In this document: piece by piece, positions 46,643 to 55,935 of the stretch
Position numbering within the stretch: position 1 is the first letter of the stretch
Layout of the letters: the number at the start of each line of letters is the position of its first letter
Assembly: GCA_014058405.1 (NCBI GenBank)
Contig: CP047423.1
Coordinates: 3,084,501 to 3,148,500, forward strand
Direction: 5' to 3'
DNA from: Candidatus Nitrospira kreftii
GTDB lineage: Bacteria > Nitrospirota > Nitrospiria > Nitrospirales > Nitrospiraceae
DNA length: 64,000 nt
Made by a program: the position numbers and the translations under genes
The notes under the pieces: generated by a model
The model's input: the letters and a program-made list of their open reading frames with translations, nothing else
What the model was told of the DNA's origin: nothing
The model's database searches: none

Positions 46643-46734
46643 GGCTCATTCTCCATCGAAACTTTTCCTGCGATCGCCTCCAGGGTGGCACCCTATGCTC
46701 GGGACGCAAGAGCAGGAGCTGACTGTAGCCGCAT
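46643..46734 (+). pseudogene. decayed partial copy of the cupredoxin-like gene
   Basis: Bases 46643-46734 align with 44889-44990 near the 3' end of the gene at 44252. Runs such as ttctccatcgaa and acgcaagagcaggagct are identical, while indels break the frame. The rest of the 397-base gap around it holds nothing I can name. Confidence 0.65.
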
Positions 46735-46833
46735 GACAAACTGATCCCAAGAAACAGAGTCTAGCCACTCAAATCGTTTCTCACTGGCATGCACAGGACA
46801 AGACATATGTATGGCAGGTGTTAAACTTACAAC

Positions 46834-47286
46834 ATGGGACCGTCTCAAGCCGCCGTAAGATTGACCTGGTGGATAGCGCGTAGCCTTCTTGTTCCGGCCT
46901 TGCTCCTCAACCCTGCCGATGCTGCCGAACCAGAACGGGTCTCGATCCAAACGTTATTGTCGCCACAAGCCACGTCCTATCAACAACACCTGGTGACGCT
47001 CGAGGGTGGAACGAGTGCGCTCCAGACAATCCAACCAATCGTTGGTAGTTACTCTCTCCGCAGCAAGCCGTGCCTCCTCTATGGCCGTGCGTCTTTCGTC
47101 CTAGAGGATGAGACGGGCTCGCTGCCAGTTGTCGTCATGGGAAGCTGCAATCCAGATGCCCCTGAGGCGTTGCCCAAGGATGGGGGACGCGTACGAGTAA
47201 CCGGGGTCGTGCAGGTCCTGAAGAGTGAAGCTCCGCGTGACGTCAGGGTCCAGGCAACGGCGATTCAGATCCTCGACTCACATTGA
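46834..47286 (+). CDS. exported OB-fold-like protein
   Basis: A 150-residue protein with a signal peptide (LLVPALLLNPADA-AE) and a small beta barrel. LVTLEGGTSALQTIQP, FVLEDETGSLPVVV and GGRVRVTGVVQVLK resemble OB-fold proteins of the tRNA-anticodon/BOF type. Two Cys (SKPCLLYG, GSCNPD) may form a disulfide. Function unknown. Confidence 0.65.
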   Translation: MGPSQAAVRLTWWIARSLLVPALLLNPADAAEPERVSIQTLLSPQATSYQQHLVTLEGGTSALQTIQPIVGSYSLRSKPCLLYGRASFVLEDETGSLPVVVMGSCNPDAPEALPKDGGRVRVTGVVQVLKSEAPRDVRVQATAIQILDSH

Positions 47287-47348
47287 ATTAGCGACACCCC
47301 TGACACGGACAAGCCATCAAGGTATCCGATCCTTTAACGCTTCTCCAT

Positions 47349-47726
47349 TCATGACGCTTTCGCTGTGAGTGGAACGAGCCGCCTAGTGAGGCGCCTGTGG
47401 ATCAGCACTACCAGTAGGTGACCGATCGGGGTCAGTGCGAGCACATAGCGATCAGGCGGCGAAGGACGCTGCTTCGTCACCAATCGTTTGCGAAGTAAGC
47501 CAAGAATGAGGTGACGCATCGTTGAGCCACTGACGCCAAACACGCGGGCACAGTGCCGAACTGAACTGCCGGGACTTCTCTGAAGATAGAGCAGGGCCCG
47601 GGCTTGAGCAGGGGTGACCCCAAGGTCAGACAACTCCTCGCGATACGCATTCAACCAACGCAGGCTGACTCGCCACGTTCCTGAAGTCATCGACTGTGAT
47701 GCTCGGAGAAGCCGGACAAGAGCCAT
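47349..47726 (-). CDS. MarR-like winged-helix regulator
   Basis: A 125-residue DNA-binding protein. LGVTPAQARALLYLQRSPG, VRHCARVFGVSGSTMRHLIL and LVTKQRPSPPDRYVLALTPIG are the helix, recognition helix and wing of the MarR fold. N-terminal helices for dimerisation are short. Ligand and targets are unknown. Confidence 0.7.
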   Translation of the reverse strand: MALVRLLRASQSMTSGTWRVSLRWLNAYREELSDLGVTPAQARALLYLQRSPGSSVRHCARVFGVSGSTMRHLILGLLRKRLVTKQRPSPPDRYVLALTPIGHLLVVLIHRRLTRRLVPLTAKAS

Positions 47727-48238
47727 AGCCCTATGCTGCCCTATAGCTTCACCACTGCCTAGTGATTCTGCGATTCCAGCTGACAGAGTGCCAGCTCGCC
47801 GAAGATTCGTCGCAGCAGCGAATCCGCACGTGCAGAAGAAGCGTTCATGAATATTGTGGGCCAGGACCGAAAGGAGATTGAATGGGCAAGACCGGAAACT
47901 GTGTCCGGCCCCTTAACCTTCGTGTCAATTAACTGTTCTCTGACCCCTACCTCAACAACCATGCCTCTCTCTTCCCTTTGCGGGGCCATCCCCGCATCGT
48001 GTGCTGGGCCCTCGCGTCCCCGCATCTTTCTCTGGCCTAGCCCAATTACTTAACCCCTCAACTTTCCTCACAACTTTTTCCACTTCCTCACATTTCTTCT
48101 TCGGCACTCTCATTGCTCAAGCATCTGGATAGCACACACACGGGCAAGCGCAGGTGGAAAGGAGGTGACAGCCGCATTGTACCTGTCAGCTTGTCAGCCT
48201 GAGACATTTACACTTTTACCTATAGGAGGATTGTCACC
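47727..48238. other. intergenic region, no supported gene
   Basis: Two overlapping frames of 68 and 88 codons (around 47759-48053) lack ribosome binding sites. The segment ggggtcagagaac on the - strand near 47940 and the ggccggacacagttt nearby look like parts of a common dispersed sequence, perhaps a decayed REP-type or transposase remnant, but I cannot prove it. Aaaggaggtga at 48158-48168 precedes the OmpA-like gene by 70 bases. Confidence 0.35.
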
Positions 48239-49030
48239 ATGTCACAGAGTTCATCACAGGTTTCGTCAGGACATATAGCCCCCACAGTGATGGGGCCACA
48301 GAAAGAGACGAAAGAAGGCATTATCCTAGCCGGAGTCGTCCTCTTCATCGGCGGAATACTCGTCGCCGCGTGGCTCTACAGTCAAACCGACAACCAGGGT
48401 ACGGTCACAGGGAATATCGAGCAGGCCAACGTCACGGATATCCTCAAGAAAGCCACCGCTGTGAACCAGACGGTGGCCTCGACTACCTACCCCACCCAAG
48501 TCACGGATCAAGTCATCTCGGCACCGGACATTATCCATACGGACATCTACTTCGAAATCGGTCGCAAAGGCCTGACCGACGAAGGGAAAGCTCAACTTGC
48601 CATGCAAGCCGACATGCTCAAACAGCATAAGGACTACGGTGTCTTGATCCAGGGCTATACCGACCAGCAGGGCTCGGCCAGCTACAATAAGCAACTCGGT
48701 TTGAAACGAGCCGAAACGGTCAAAGCTGAATTGGTCACGGCTGGCATTGCAGAACACCGGATCCAGGCCGTGAGCCTAGGAGAGGAGGGCGTGCTCTGTG
48801 TCGACACCAGCGACGTCTGCCGGCACATGAATCGACGAGTACATCTTGAGGTCCGTAAGATCGGCCAGGAGCACATGGTGCTTCCTCCAGCCCCCGCAGC
48901 ACCGTCCTGGCCGTTAGACACATCCCTCGACTCCACATCGACCATTGAGGGTAGCGAATCAACGGCCGAGAACACTCCTCCGGCTCCGTCTGATCTCATA
49001 CCCACATGGGAATCAGTCAGCGGTAGTTAA
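48239..49030 (+). CDS. OmpA-family peptidoglycan-binding protein, inner-membrane anchored
   Basis: A 263-residue protein: cytoplasmic N-terminus of about 26 residues, one helix (GIILAGVVLFIGGILVAAWLY), a linker, and an OmpA-C domain from about residue 98 (DIYFEIGRKGLTDEG; GYTDQQGSASYN; LKRAETVKAEL; NRRVHLEV). Such domains bind peptidoglycan. A Ser/Thr/Pro-rich tail ends the protein. aggagg is eight bases upstream of the ATG. Confidence 0.85.
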   Translation: MSQSSSQVSSGHIAPTVMGPQKETKEGIILAGVVLFIGGILVAAWLYSQTDNQGTVTGNIEQANVTDILKKATAVNQTVASTTYPTQVTDQVISAPDIIHTDIYFEIGRKGLTDEGKAQLAMQADMLKQHKDYGVLIQGYTDQQGSASYNKQLGLKRAETVKAELVTAGIAEHRIQAVSLGEEGVLCVDTSDVCRHMNRRVHLEVRKIGQEHMVLPPAPAAPSWPLDTSLDSTSTIEGSESTAENTPPAPSDLIPTWESVSGS

Positions 49031-49758
49031 TGCTCTTTTTAGACTACTTCGAGACTCCGGTCTGGGCATCATCTCCAGCCCGGGGTCTCGATTGCATGGG
49101 GATCTCCTTCTGCACCACTCTCTCGACTCCGATAGTGATACGACTCCTTGAATGACTATAAGGGGAGCTTAAGAACCTTGCTTTTCCCCTCTAATCAATA
49201 CCCGCTTATGACTGAGATCAGCCGTTCAGCTCTGGCCTTGAGACGGTAGTTCCTAGAGCATTTTTGCGATTCGATGGAGCCGTCTTTTCTTTCTGGTACC
49301 TCTTGACAGATATGGAACTCGCTCCTGACGCGACGTATGGTCATCCACAGATAAGTCTCGGACCTGTGGATAGCGATCCAAAATGATGGCAATAGCAAGG
49401 GCACGCGCTGAAGTCAATTAATCCTGTCAAGGTGTTTTTCTATGAATACGCAGAAATGTAAGAAACACCTCATAGTCTCCCTATTACTAGTGGGGAAAAC
49501 TCGGTGGAGCGGATGCCTAGAAAATAGGCACTTTGCTGAATAGACAAGCCAATTCGAGCCATATTTCATGAATTAAGATGTTTATTCACAGGCTTATACA
49601 CAGAAGATGTGGAATGAATATTTTCATGCCAAGCTCTCTCCTATGGGAGGGTTTCTGCTTCCCTCCGGGATTCTCAGCCTACTATCTCAACTTGGCTGAA
49701 TGACTGAGAGGGACCTATCTGAATGCATGGTCCATGGAAAATTCGAGAGTTTGTGCTC
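49031..49758. other. 728-base region without a supported gene
   Basis: An imperfect hairpin of gagactccgg/ccggggtctc type follows the OmpA-like gene around 49049-49090 and may be its terminator. An 8-bp inverted repeat aggtgttt/aaacacct (49430-49437, 49463-49470) lies further on. The segment is more AT-rich than its surroundings. No coding frame is convincing. Confidence 0.4.
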
Positions 49759-50247
49759 TCAACGATCCTGATGGGCGGGCTTTGTGGATTTCCATTTCCA
49801 GGGTGGGGTGGGATTTGTTTCCGCCCACAGCCCTTTACCGGAGGCTCTGGCCAGCTCTTCCATATCTTTCAGCGTCTGATCTTTTGACTGTTTCGGTTGC
49901 ACCCAAGCGAGTCCTTCTTTGACCAGCTCATGCGCGATCAACCGGCCGTCTTGAAGCACGATCTCGGCGGTTATTCGGCCTTGTCGATCCTGTTTCAAAT
50001 TCCGCACCACGACATCCCGGTTACCGATATAGGCAGCGGTCGCGTGCTTCGCCTGTTTTCCGTGGGGCTGTTTCAACTCAGGGCAATCAACCTCGGCCAG
50101 GTACACCATATCCTTCCGTCCTTGATGGTGAATCGTGAGCCGATCCCCTTCATGCACGGTGATGACTCGTGCGATGAACTCCGGTCCAGCACTTGCCGGA
50201 ACTGGCAATGCGAGCATCAGGCCCAACCAAAGGTGAGACATCTTCAT
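49759..50247 (-). CDS. exported staphylococcal-nuclease-like (SNase) protein
   Basis: A 162-residue protein with a signal peptide (ALPVPASA-GP) and an SNase fold: ITVHEGDRLTI, YLAEVDCPELKQPHGKQAKH and KQDRQGRITAEI. Asp40, Glu43 and Arg87 of the nuclease find counterparts, but Arg35 aligns with Tyr (MVYLAEVDCPE), so catalysis may differ. It carries the typical basic C-terminal end. Confidence 0.8.
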   Translation of the reverse strand: MKMSHLWLGLMLALPVPASAGPEFIARVITVHEGDRLTIHHQGRKDMVYLAEVDCPELKQPHGKQAKHATAAYIGNRDVVVRNLKQDRQGRITAEIVLQDGRLIAHELVKEGLAWVQPKQSKDQTLKDMEELARASGKGLWAETNPTPPWKWKSTKPAHQDR

Positions 50248-50598
50248 AACTGCCTATGCTACCCATCTTGGATCATCTCGCCAATTATTTCTCGATTTGA
50301 CGCATGGGGTGCGATGGATTTCGTGCAGGTGTGACCCTCTTGACCACCCTGCTCCTGGGGCGTAGAGTGAAATCTCACAGCCGCCTCATCTTGGCAGGAG
50401 GTGGTGCCATGGTCATGGTTCGGATACGAAACCGACTCGATCGACCTGGCACGTATGGCCTGCTCTCCCGCTCGTTTCTCCTCAGTCATTGTGCCGCATG
50501 GTCTTCACTTACTCTCATCGGGCTTGTGAGCCCGATGACTTCCTATCACTCTTGCACATCGCCACACGCACGATCATCCCCGTGGCAAGGAGGTGGGC
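50248..50598. other. intergenic region
   Basis: I see no gene in these 351 bases. A strong ggaggtg near the right end (50589-50595) belongs to the next gene. Confidence 0.4.
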
Positions 50599-51549
50599 AT
50601 GTCATACCGCTATAACACGACCGATATCGTCGTGGGCGTCGGAATGTGCGCAATTCTTTTTGGTGGGCTCCTGTTTTTCCTTGCTGCCAACGGGACCTAT
50701 CAGACGGTCTTGCCACAGACTATCGCCTCAGAACAGTCGACCGGCATCGATCAGGGAATGCGCCTGCTGCAGCCGGCTCTTGGTCAAGCTATCATCGATC
50801 AAGCGCTCTTGGAGCGCCAGACCAATCTGACCCTCGCCCAATCGGTCTCTGAATGGAATCGCTCAACGCTCGCCTACCACGAATGGCGATCAGGCTCACG
50901 CGGCTTGCTCAGAGCAGTCCTCAACCAGGCAATAGCCGTCCCAGCCAATCATCTGGCTCGCGTCCAAGGTGTCATGGGCAGGGCCATCGTCAACTTCACA
51001 ACGCGCGGCGTTCGAAACGGCCTCGTGTCGGTGGATCGAGATGGCACACTGTACAACATGAGGATGATCGGTGCGATTGAAGCTCAAGGGCAGCGCCTGC
51101 ACAACGAATTCGCCTCTACCTGGCAAGCCACGATCGGACATCGCATCGTCGAAGCTGCCCAGCACGACTGGCTGCAGGCAGGAGCCCTTCAGGAACGACT
51201 CGGTTGGGCTCTGGTCCAGGTGGTCCAGATACAAATGAGCGCCGCAGTAGGACGGGCCGTACAACAAGAACAGTTGGCCAGCCTGATCGTTGCCGCCGTG
51301 CGCAATGAGACCACGACAGATCCTACGACGCTGGCGACGGTCCTGGCACGCACTGACACTATCGCGGACGCCTCTACAGCACCGGCAACGTGGCCAGAAC
51401 TGCCGATGGGGTATCTACTGATCGCCGGGCTGATGCTGTCTGTGGTGTTTCTCGGCGGACTCTCGCTGGCGGCACAAAGCCGAGAAGCAAAGGCTTATGC
51501 TCAGATGAAACGCGACGCAGACCGATGGGTGTATCGCATGGCCGCCTAG
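50599..51549 (+). CDS. membrane protein with large extracytoplasmic helical domain, unknown
   Basis: A 316-residue protein with one N-terminal helix (IVVGVGMCAILFGGLLFFLA), about 230 residues of helical, Gln/Ala-rich sequence, and a C-terminal helix (MGYLLIAGLMLSVVFLGGL). The topology resembles sensory or scaffold proteins such as chemoreceptor periplasmic regions, without output domain. ATG 50599 sits after aaggaggtgggc. Family unknown. Confidence 0.65.
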   Translation: MSYRYNTTDIVVGVGMCAILFGGLLFFLAANGTYQTVLPQTIASEQSTGIDQGMRLLQPALGQAIIDQALLERQTNLTLAQSVSEWNRSTLAYHEWRSGSRGLLRAVLNQAIAVPANHLARVQGVMGRAIVNFTTRGVRNGLVSVDRDGTLYNMRMIGAIEAQGQRLHNEFASTWQATIGHRIVEAAQHDWLQAGALQERLGWALVQVVQIQMSAAVGRAVQQEQLASLIVAAVRNETTTDPTTLATVLARTDTIADASTAPATWPELPMGYLLIAGLMLSVVFLGGLSLAAQSREAKAYAQMKRDADRWVYRMAA

Positions 51550-51633
51550 TGCAAACATACACCGGCGGGCCTGTGCCTCACCCCGTTCATCAAACCGGTG
51601 CGGCACAGGCTTGGATACCAGTGAGGGTCACGC

Positions 51634-52353
51634 ATGCGAGGAGGAAATCATACGTCCAGCCGTCGACAGGACCATGCAGCCCCTCAGATCACTCATGGAG
51701 TTCGACCGAGCTGCATCCGACTGCTCCTTGTCGAAGCTCAACGCCTGTTTCGGCAGAGCCTACGGCTGCTGTTGGAACGAGAACAGGATATCGCTGGCGT
51801 GACAGAGGCAACGGATGGACGCGAAGTCTATAGGCTGGTGATTGAACACAAACCGGATATCGTCCTCCTGGACGTTGATCTGCCAAACCTTGATGTCGAA
51901 TCACTCACCAAGCTCATCCATCAGCACGTACCCGATACGCGAGTGCTGCTGCTGGCTCGATATGATGAAGACATCCGAATCGTCGCCGCGTTGCAGGCGG
52001 GAGCGTTCGGCTACATTCTAAAGGACACCGACCAGGCGGACTTCTTGCGCATCATCCGTGCAACGGCTCGAGGAGAACCTGTCCTGACTCCAATCATATC
52101 GAACCACTTCGTTCGAACCATTCCAGGCGCAGGACGGCCGGCCTCTGAGGATCATCCTACGCTGCCTCCAACCCTCACAGATCGAGAACGAGAAATACTG
52201 GCGTGCGCAGCCGCTGGTCGGAGCAACAAGGAAGTTGCCGATCAATTGTGCGTCTCAGTGGAGACAGTCAAAACACATCTCCATCATATTTATCAAAAAC
52301 TTTCCGTCAGTGGACGCGTCGAAGCTATTTTGACGTACCTCAAGGCTCTTTGA
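51634..52353 (+). CDS. NarL/LuxR-type response regulator
   Basis: A 239-residue regulator. The receiver domain includes LLLVEAQRLFRQ, the phosphoacceptor in IVLLDVDLPNL, and YILKDTDQADF. The DNA-binding LuxR helix-turn-helix is LTDREREILACAAAGRSNKEVADQL with SVETVKTHLHHIYQKL. The acidic pair after LLLV is Glu-Ala rather than two acids, so phosphorylation may be weak. The exact start is uncertain. Confidence 0.88.
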   Translation: MRGGNHTSSRRQDHAAPQITHGVRPSCIRLLLVEAQRLFRQSLRLLLEREQDIAGVTEATDGREVYRLVIEHKPDIVLLDVDLPNLDVESLTKLIHQHVPDTRVLLLARYDEDIRIVAALQAGAFGYILKDTDQADFLRIIRATARGEPVLTPIISNHFVRTIPGAGRPASEDHPTLPPTLTDREREILACAAAGRSNKEVADQLCVSVETVKTHLHHIYQKLSVSGRVEAILTYLKAL

Positions 52354-52752
52354 TCCGTCCTGTGCGTACCGACTCCCCACCCATTCGGTGTAGCTACAAA
52401 TTCCGCTCCGATAACCTCAATCCGCTGATCTCCACTTCACTCGCGCACGAATCGCGTGACATCGAGAGATCCATTGACCTTCTTTCCAATCCATTCGAAT
52501 GTTCATGCATTCGCTATCGAGGCGAAGGTATGGTAGGCTTGGCACGTCGATCACTACTGCCTTCTTCTTCGCGCCTCCCTCCTTCATGGCCCCTGCGCGA
52601 ACCGTGCCCTGATCGAGAATGCAGACCCTGCTGTATCTTACCGGATGGTCGGTGATCATGACTTCGTGTGAATAAAGACTGTGGCAACACAAAACGCCAC
52701 GCTCGCTCTCCTCCACGCTTGATATCGCGCTGGTGAAGGGAAAGGAGTTCAG
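52354..52752. other. intergenic region
   Basis: Frames in this 399-base stretch overlap on both strands and lack ribosome binding sites. I see no RNA or repeat. aaaggag at 52740-52746 serves the next gene. Confidence 0.4.
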
Positions 52753-53043
52753 ATGAGTCGGTTAAATCTCGAACCGCTGATGACATTTTCCGACGGGTCC
52801 TTCCTCGCGATCAGCACCGAATGCTCAAAGGAAGGGGAGTTTTCTTGTGCGGTCTACAGTGTCCTTGAAACAGGTGACCAGACGGCCTTCCGCAACATTA
52901 CAAACCACCTCGTGTCGGCCTCTACCTGTTTGACGGCTCAAGAGCAAGCTTACAGCTGTGCGGCGCGGCTCTACCCAAATGCGGGTGAATCCCTGAAGAA
53001 GCCTCCCTATTTGATCTGGCATGGGCCGCAAGGAGCCGGGTGA
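52753..53043 (+). CDS. small hypothetical protein
   Basis: A 96-residue protein of unknown family with four cysteines (TECSKEGEFSCAV; STCLTAQEQAYSCAA). A good ribosome binding site is in front of the ATG. No signal peptide is present. Confidence 0.55.
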   Translation: MSRLNLEPLMTFSDGSFLAISTECSKEGEFSCAVYSVLETGDQTAFRNITNHLVSASTCLTAQEQAYSCAARLYPNAGESLKKPPYLIWHGPQGAG

Positions 53044-53272
53044 TTGGCCGGGTAGCTATTCCTTTACATACCTGATAGGATGCGCATGTCTCATTGCGGA
53101 GGGCCTCGCATGAAACACATATCTCAATGGCCTGCCACCGATGTTGTTCCTACCGAGAATCTGATCGGAAGCCTGACCTGAGTCGTTCACACACTACGTC
53201 TTTGGCCCTCTCCTTCCCCTCTGAAATCCTTCTCGTGTCTTGGACAATGTCATTTTAGAAGGAGGAACCCCC

Positions 53273-53587
53273 ATGGGTTCAAAATTGTATGTCGGCGGAT
53301 TACCCTATTCAGCAACCGAATCCCAACTCACTAGCCTGTTCGCGGAACATGGTACGGTAGAGTCGGCCCGCGTGATTGCGGACAAATTCACTGGCCAATC
53401 CAGAGGATTCGGCTTTGTTGAAATGTCCACCGACGAGGAAGCCAAGGCTGCCATCACTGCCTTGAACGGGTCACAAATGGATGGGCGATCGCTGACCGTC
53501 AACGAGGCGAAGCCGATGGAGCCTCGCTCAGGAGGGGGCGGCGGTGGCTCACGATTCGGCGGGGGCGGCAATCGCAATCGCTACTAA
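53273..53587 (+). CDS. RRM-type RNA-binding protein
   Basis: A 104-residue protein with a single RNA recognition motif: RNP2 LYVGGLPY and RNP1 RGFGFVEM, then a Gly-rich tail (GGGGGGSRFGGGGNRNRY). Such cold- or stress-induced proteins bind single-stranded RNA. ATG 53273 has agaaggaggaac in front; the frame opens at 53240. Confidence 0.93.
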   Translation: MGSKLYVGGLPYSATESQLTSLFAEHGTVESARVIADKFTGQSRGFGFVEMSTDEEAKAAITALNGSQMDGRSLTVNEAKPMEPRSGGGGGGSRFGGGGNRNRY

Positions 53588-53614
53588 CCACGCACCGTAT
53601 TCTGCCTGATGGTG

Positions 53615-53650
53615 AAAGGGGCGCTTCCGTCGAAGCGCCCCTTTTGATTT
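53615..53650 (+). terminator. rho-independent terminator of the RRM gene
   Basis: A 12-bp perfect stem (53615-53626 with 53633-53644) and a T-rich end. Confidence 0.88.
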
Positions 53651-53702
53651 CCACAGACAGAAACCTGTTTTTACACACCGCTTACGGTAAGTATACTTTT
53701 GC

Positions 53703-54128
53703 TCATGCCCACGTGCGATGGACTTCACTCACCTGCTCTCCACCATCGGCTTTGGTAATGAGCCATTTCACCTCGTCAGGGATGGCCACAACCTTGAGCG
53801 CAGCCGCATGGCCATTCGCGGCTTCCTGCAGCTCTTCCACTACACGAACCAGTGTTTGATCGTCTCGTGGAATGAGTTTCCCATATTGATTCAGACTCGG
53901 TTCTCGCGGCCCTGCGGCTGCAGGCCAATATTCACTACGATTGGGCTCTTGCAGCGCCTCTTGCTGCCCTAACTCCCGCAATCGGAGAAATGCTTTATGG
54001 CTCACGCAGAATTCATCGTAACTCTTGTTGATGATGATTTTTCTCACGTCGTCTTCTCCCTGATTGATTCGCCGTGTCGACTGTCTGACAAGCTTGATCA
54101 CCTGGATGGATTCATTAAAGCCAGCCAT
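53703..54128 (-). CDS. hypothetical protein
   Basis: A 141-residue soluble protein of unknown family. The C-terminal VKWLITKADGGEQVSEVHRTWA and central EYWPAAAGPREP look conserved but name nothing. It ends near the RRM terminator (convergent) and follows the CsbD-like gene by five bases. Confidence 0.55.
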   Translation of the reverse strand: MAGFNESIQVIKLVRQSTRRINQGEDDVRKIIINKSYDEFCVSHKAFLRLRELGQQEALQEPNRSEYWPAAAGPREPSLNQYGKLIPRDDQTLVRVVEELQEAANGHAAALKVVAIPDEVKWLITKADGGEQVSEVHRTWA

Positions 54129-54133
54129 TCCCG

Positions 54134-54376
54134 CTACAGTGCCGGCTCGGGGTCCTTATAGCCAACATAGTTTCCCGTCCAGTGTGAATATCGCCGATTG
54201 GCCCAGGTAGAGACCTCATCTTTCTGAGACTCGCCATACCGTTTTTGGAGGACGAGTTCAAATCGTTCCAGACCTCCTCGAATCTCGACAAGATCTTCTT
54301 CCGTAATCTTGTCCCACTTCGCTTTGAGAGGGGCTTTGAGTTGTTCCCAAAATTGACCGAATTGTTCCTGATTCAT
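54134..54376 (-). CDS. CsbD-like stress protein
   Basis: An 80-residue protein. WEQLKAPLKAKWDKITEEDLVEIRGG with RYGESQKDEVSTW is the CsbD/YjbJ pattern (a small helical general stress protein of unknown function). ATG 54376 has AAAGGAG in front; the longer frame to 54412 is not needed. Confidence 0.8.
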   Translation of the reverse strand: MNQEQFGQFWEQLKAPLKAKWDKITEEDLVEIRGGLERFELVLQKRYGESQKDEVSTWANRRYSHWTGNYVGYKDPEPAL

Positions 54377-54942
54377 CTTGCGCTCCTTTGGTAACAGGTG
54401 GGAGTCTCCCACCCCGAGGCGCGTCTCATGACGGCACGCTCAGCATCGAGGTTCGTTATGAAGACTCTGGCGTCGAAGCAGCTGAGACCGAGGAATCAGA
54501 CGCGCGAGAACAGAAGGGAGGGAACGGATGCGCGAAGGATGGGAGGGTCACATGGCTTAGTACGTCATGGTGCAGCGTATAGGCCGGCGCTCAGCAAGTC
54601 AATCGAGATCATCAGAAGGGTTGTCCATCCTCCCATCGCCTCCCATCGGCATCTGGGGGAATCATTTGTCCCCAGTCGCAATCTAGGAGTGTTTTGTGGT
54701 ACACTGCACAAGTGTCAAGTTTCTGACTCTCGCGCTCTCCCTGCCCGTTCCGTCCTTGCGCGATTGAAACGATTAGTGAGCAGCAACTCCGTCCCTGTAT
54801 GGGTTGGTTCATCATCAATGGACATATGTGCAATCGGTTATCGAAGGCCGACTAGGCCATACACGATAGGCTAAATCACAGCCGTTTCTAGTGTGAAGAA
54901 GGGAGAGAGTGCAATGAGTTGCTACCCTGGGAGTACACATTC
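54377..54942. other. 566-base region without a supported gene
   Basis: A short hairpin ggtggga/tcccacc (near 54395-54414) and a 158-codon open frame of improbable composition are present. Probably the promoter region of the divergent neighbours. Confidence 0.4.
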
Positions 54943-55308
54943 ATGAGTACCGGTAAATCGACCCGCGCGGCTTCGGTCGAGCATTGGATCAGGATCCCAA
55001 ACGGCATAAAAGTACGTCATCGTTCTGAAGCCTATGACGGTATCATTGATGGTTTGACCGAGATCGTATCAGGTCCAGATCGCAACCCGGACGGAAAAAC
55101 TCAGTATCGCGTCAATGTCGGTGACAGCACTAGGTTACTCGTATCGGAAGATCACCTCAATATCCTGCTTGACAACAAGAGCTTAGTGGTGGTCGGACGG
55201 GAATCGGAGCTGTACCGCCAATCCGTCACCAATCGCCTCCGGGCAGTATTCCCAGAAGATCGGTTCGTCTCCGTGACGAACAAGGGTTCAGCCACGACAG
55301 ACAAGTAG
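54943..55308 (+). CDS. hypothetical protein
   Basis: A 121-residue protein with a beta-rich core: IKVRHRSEAYDGIIDGLTEI, TQYRVNVGDSTRLLVSEDHL. The pattern is like small SH3/RAMA-type beta modules but is not assignable. Start at MSTGKST; the frame opens at 54919. Confidence 0.5.
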   Translation: MSTGKSTRAASVEHWIRIPNGIKVRHRSEAYDGIIDGLTEIVSGPDRNPDGKTQYRVNVGDSTRLLVSEDHLNILLDNKSLVVVGRESELYRQSVTNRLRAVFPEDRFVSVTNKGSATTDK

Positions 55309-55377
55309 AAGTCTGTAACAGCCGGACCTCCTGTTGCACATGTCATCTAGCTTGAACATTCTTGAAAGGAAACAGCG

Positions 55378-55647
55378 ATGAATTCATCCTGGGGAACCAA
55401 GGCGATACACCGACGAAAGCGAGCGTTGCTACGGACCAAGGTCCGATGGGATGTCCTTGGGCTCCAAGATCCGGCTCACTCGACTTCGAGCCTGACGATC
55501 GAAGACCTGCGCCGACAAATCATCTCAGCCTCGAGTGAGGGACTGAGCCCTGACACGGTTTCCCGTTCGCACCCGAAGGACGCGCGCCCTAAACCACGTT
55601 CCAAGTCATCGGCCTCAAGCAGAAAGCTGGGTGCCAGCTCGAAGTAG
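55378..55647 (+). CDS. small basic hypothetical protein
   Basis: An 89-residue Ser/Arg/Lys-rich protein with a helical middle (SLTIEDLRRQIISASSEG) and a basic tail. aaaggaaac precedes the ATG. No family is recognised. Confidence 0.5.
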   Translation: MNSSWGTKAIHRRKRALLRTKVRWDVLGLQDPAHSTSSLTIEDLRRQIISASSEGLSPDTVSRSHPKDARPKPRSKSSASSRKLGASSK

Positions 55648-55687
55648 GCCCTTCACACGAACGCGCCGCACCCACAAGGAGGACACC

Positions 55688-55873
55688 ATCGGAGGACCAG
55701 GCAAAGTCACTCTCGCGAAGCGAGAGCGCGAAAAAGCACGGATTCAAAAACAACGCGAGAAAGAAGCGCGCCGGGCTGAACGGAAGGCCCACAAGCCGGA
55801 CAGGTCAACCCATGAAGGTGAGGATCCTGATCTCGCTGGTTTGCAATGGGGGCCCCAAGCTCCGCTTTATTAA
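55688..55873 (+). CDS. small highly charged coiled-coil protein, probable ATC start
   Basis: A 61-residue protein (GGPGKVTLAKREREKARIQK and following EKEARRAERKAH), a strongly basic helix of a type common in Nitrospira-like genomes. AAGGAGG at 55676-55682 lies five bases before ATC 55688. The only standard upstream start, GTG 55631, has no ribosome binding site and lies in the previous gene. A rare ATC start is therefore proposed. Confidence 0.45.
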   Translation: MGGPGKVTLAKREREKARIQKQREKEARRAERKAHKPDRSTHEGEDPDLAGLQWGPQAPLY

Positions 55874-55935
55874 CAGGCTGCGCTGTAATGGCTCGCGACG
55901 TTGATACCAGACCTTTTCACCGGCAAGGAGAAGCT

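Noticed and set aside
47759..48053. Possible decayed transposase or REP-associated gene
   Set aside because: Two short frames and repeated-looking phrases only; I could not align them to a known transposase by eye.
54398..54874. 158-codon frame on the + strand
   Set aside because: Composition is implausible, it crosses the CsbD-like promoter region and no ribosome binding site exists.
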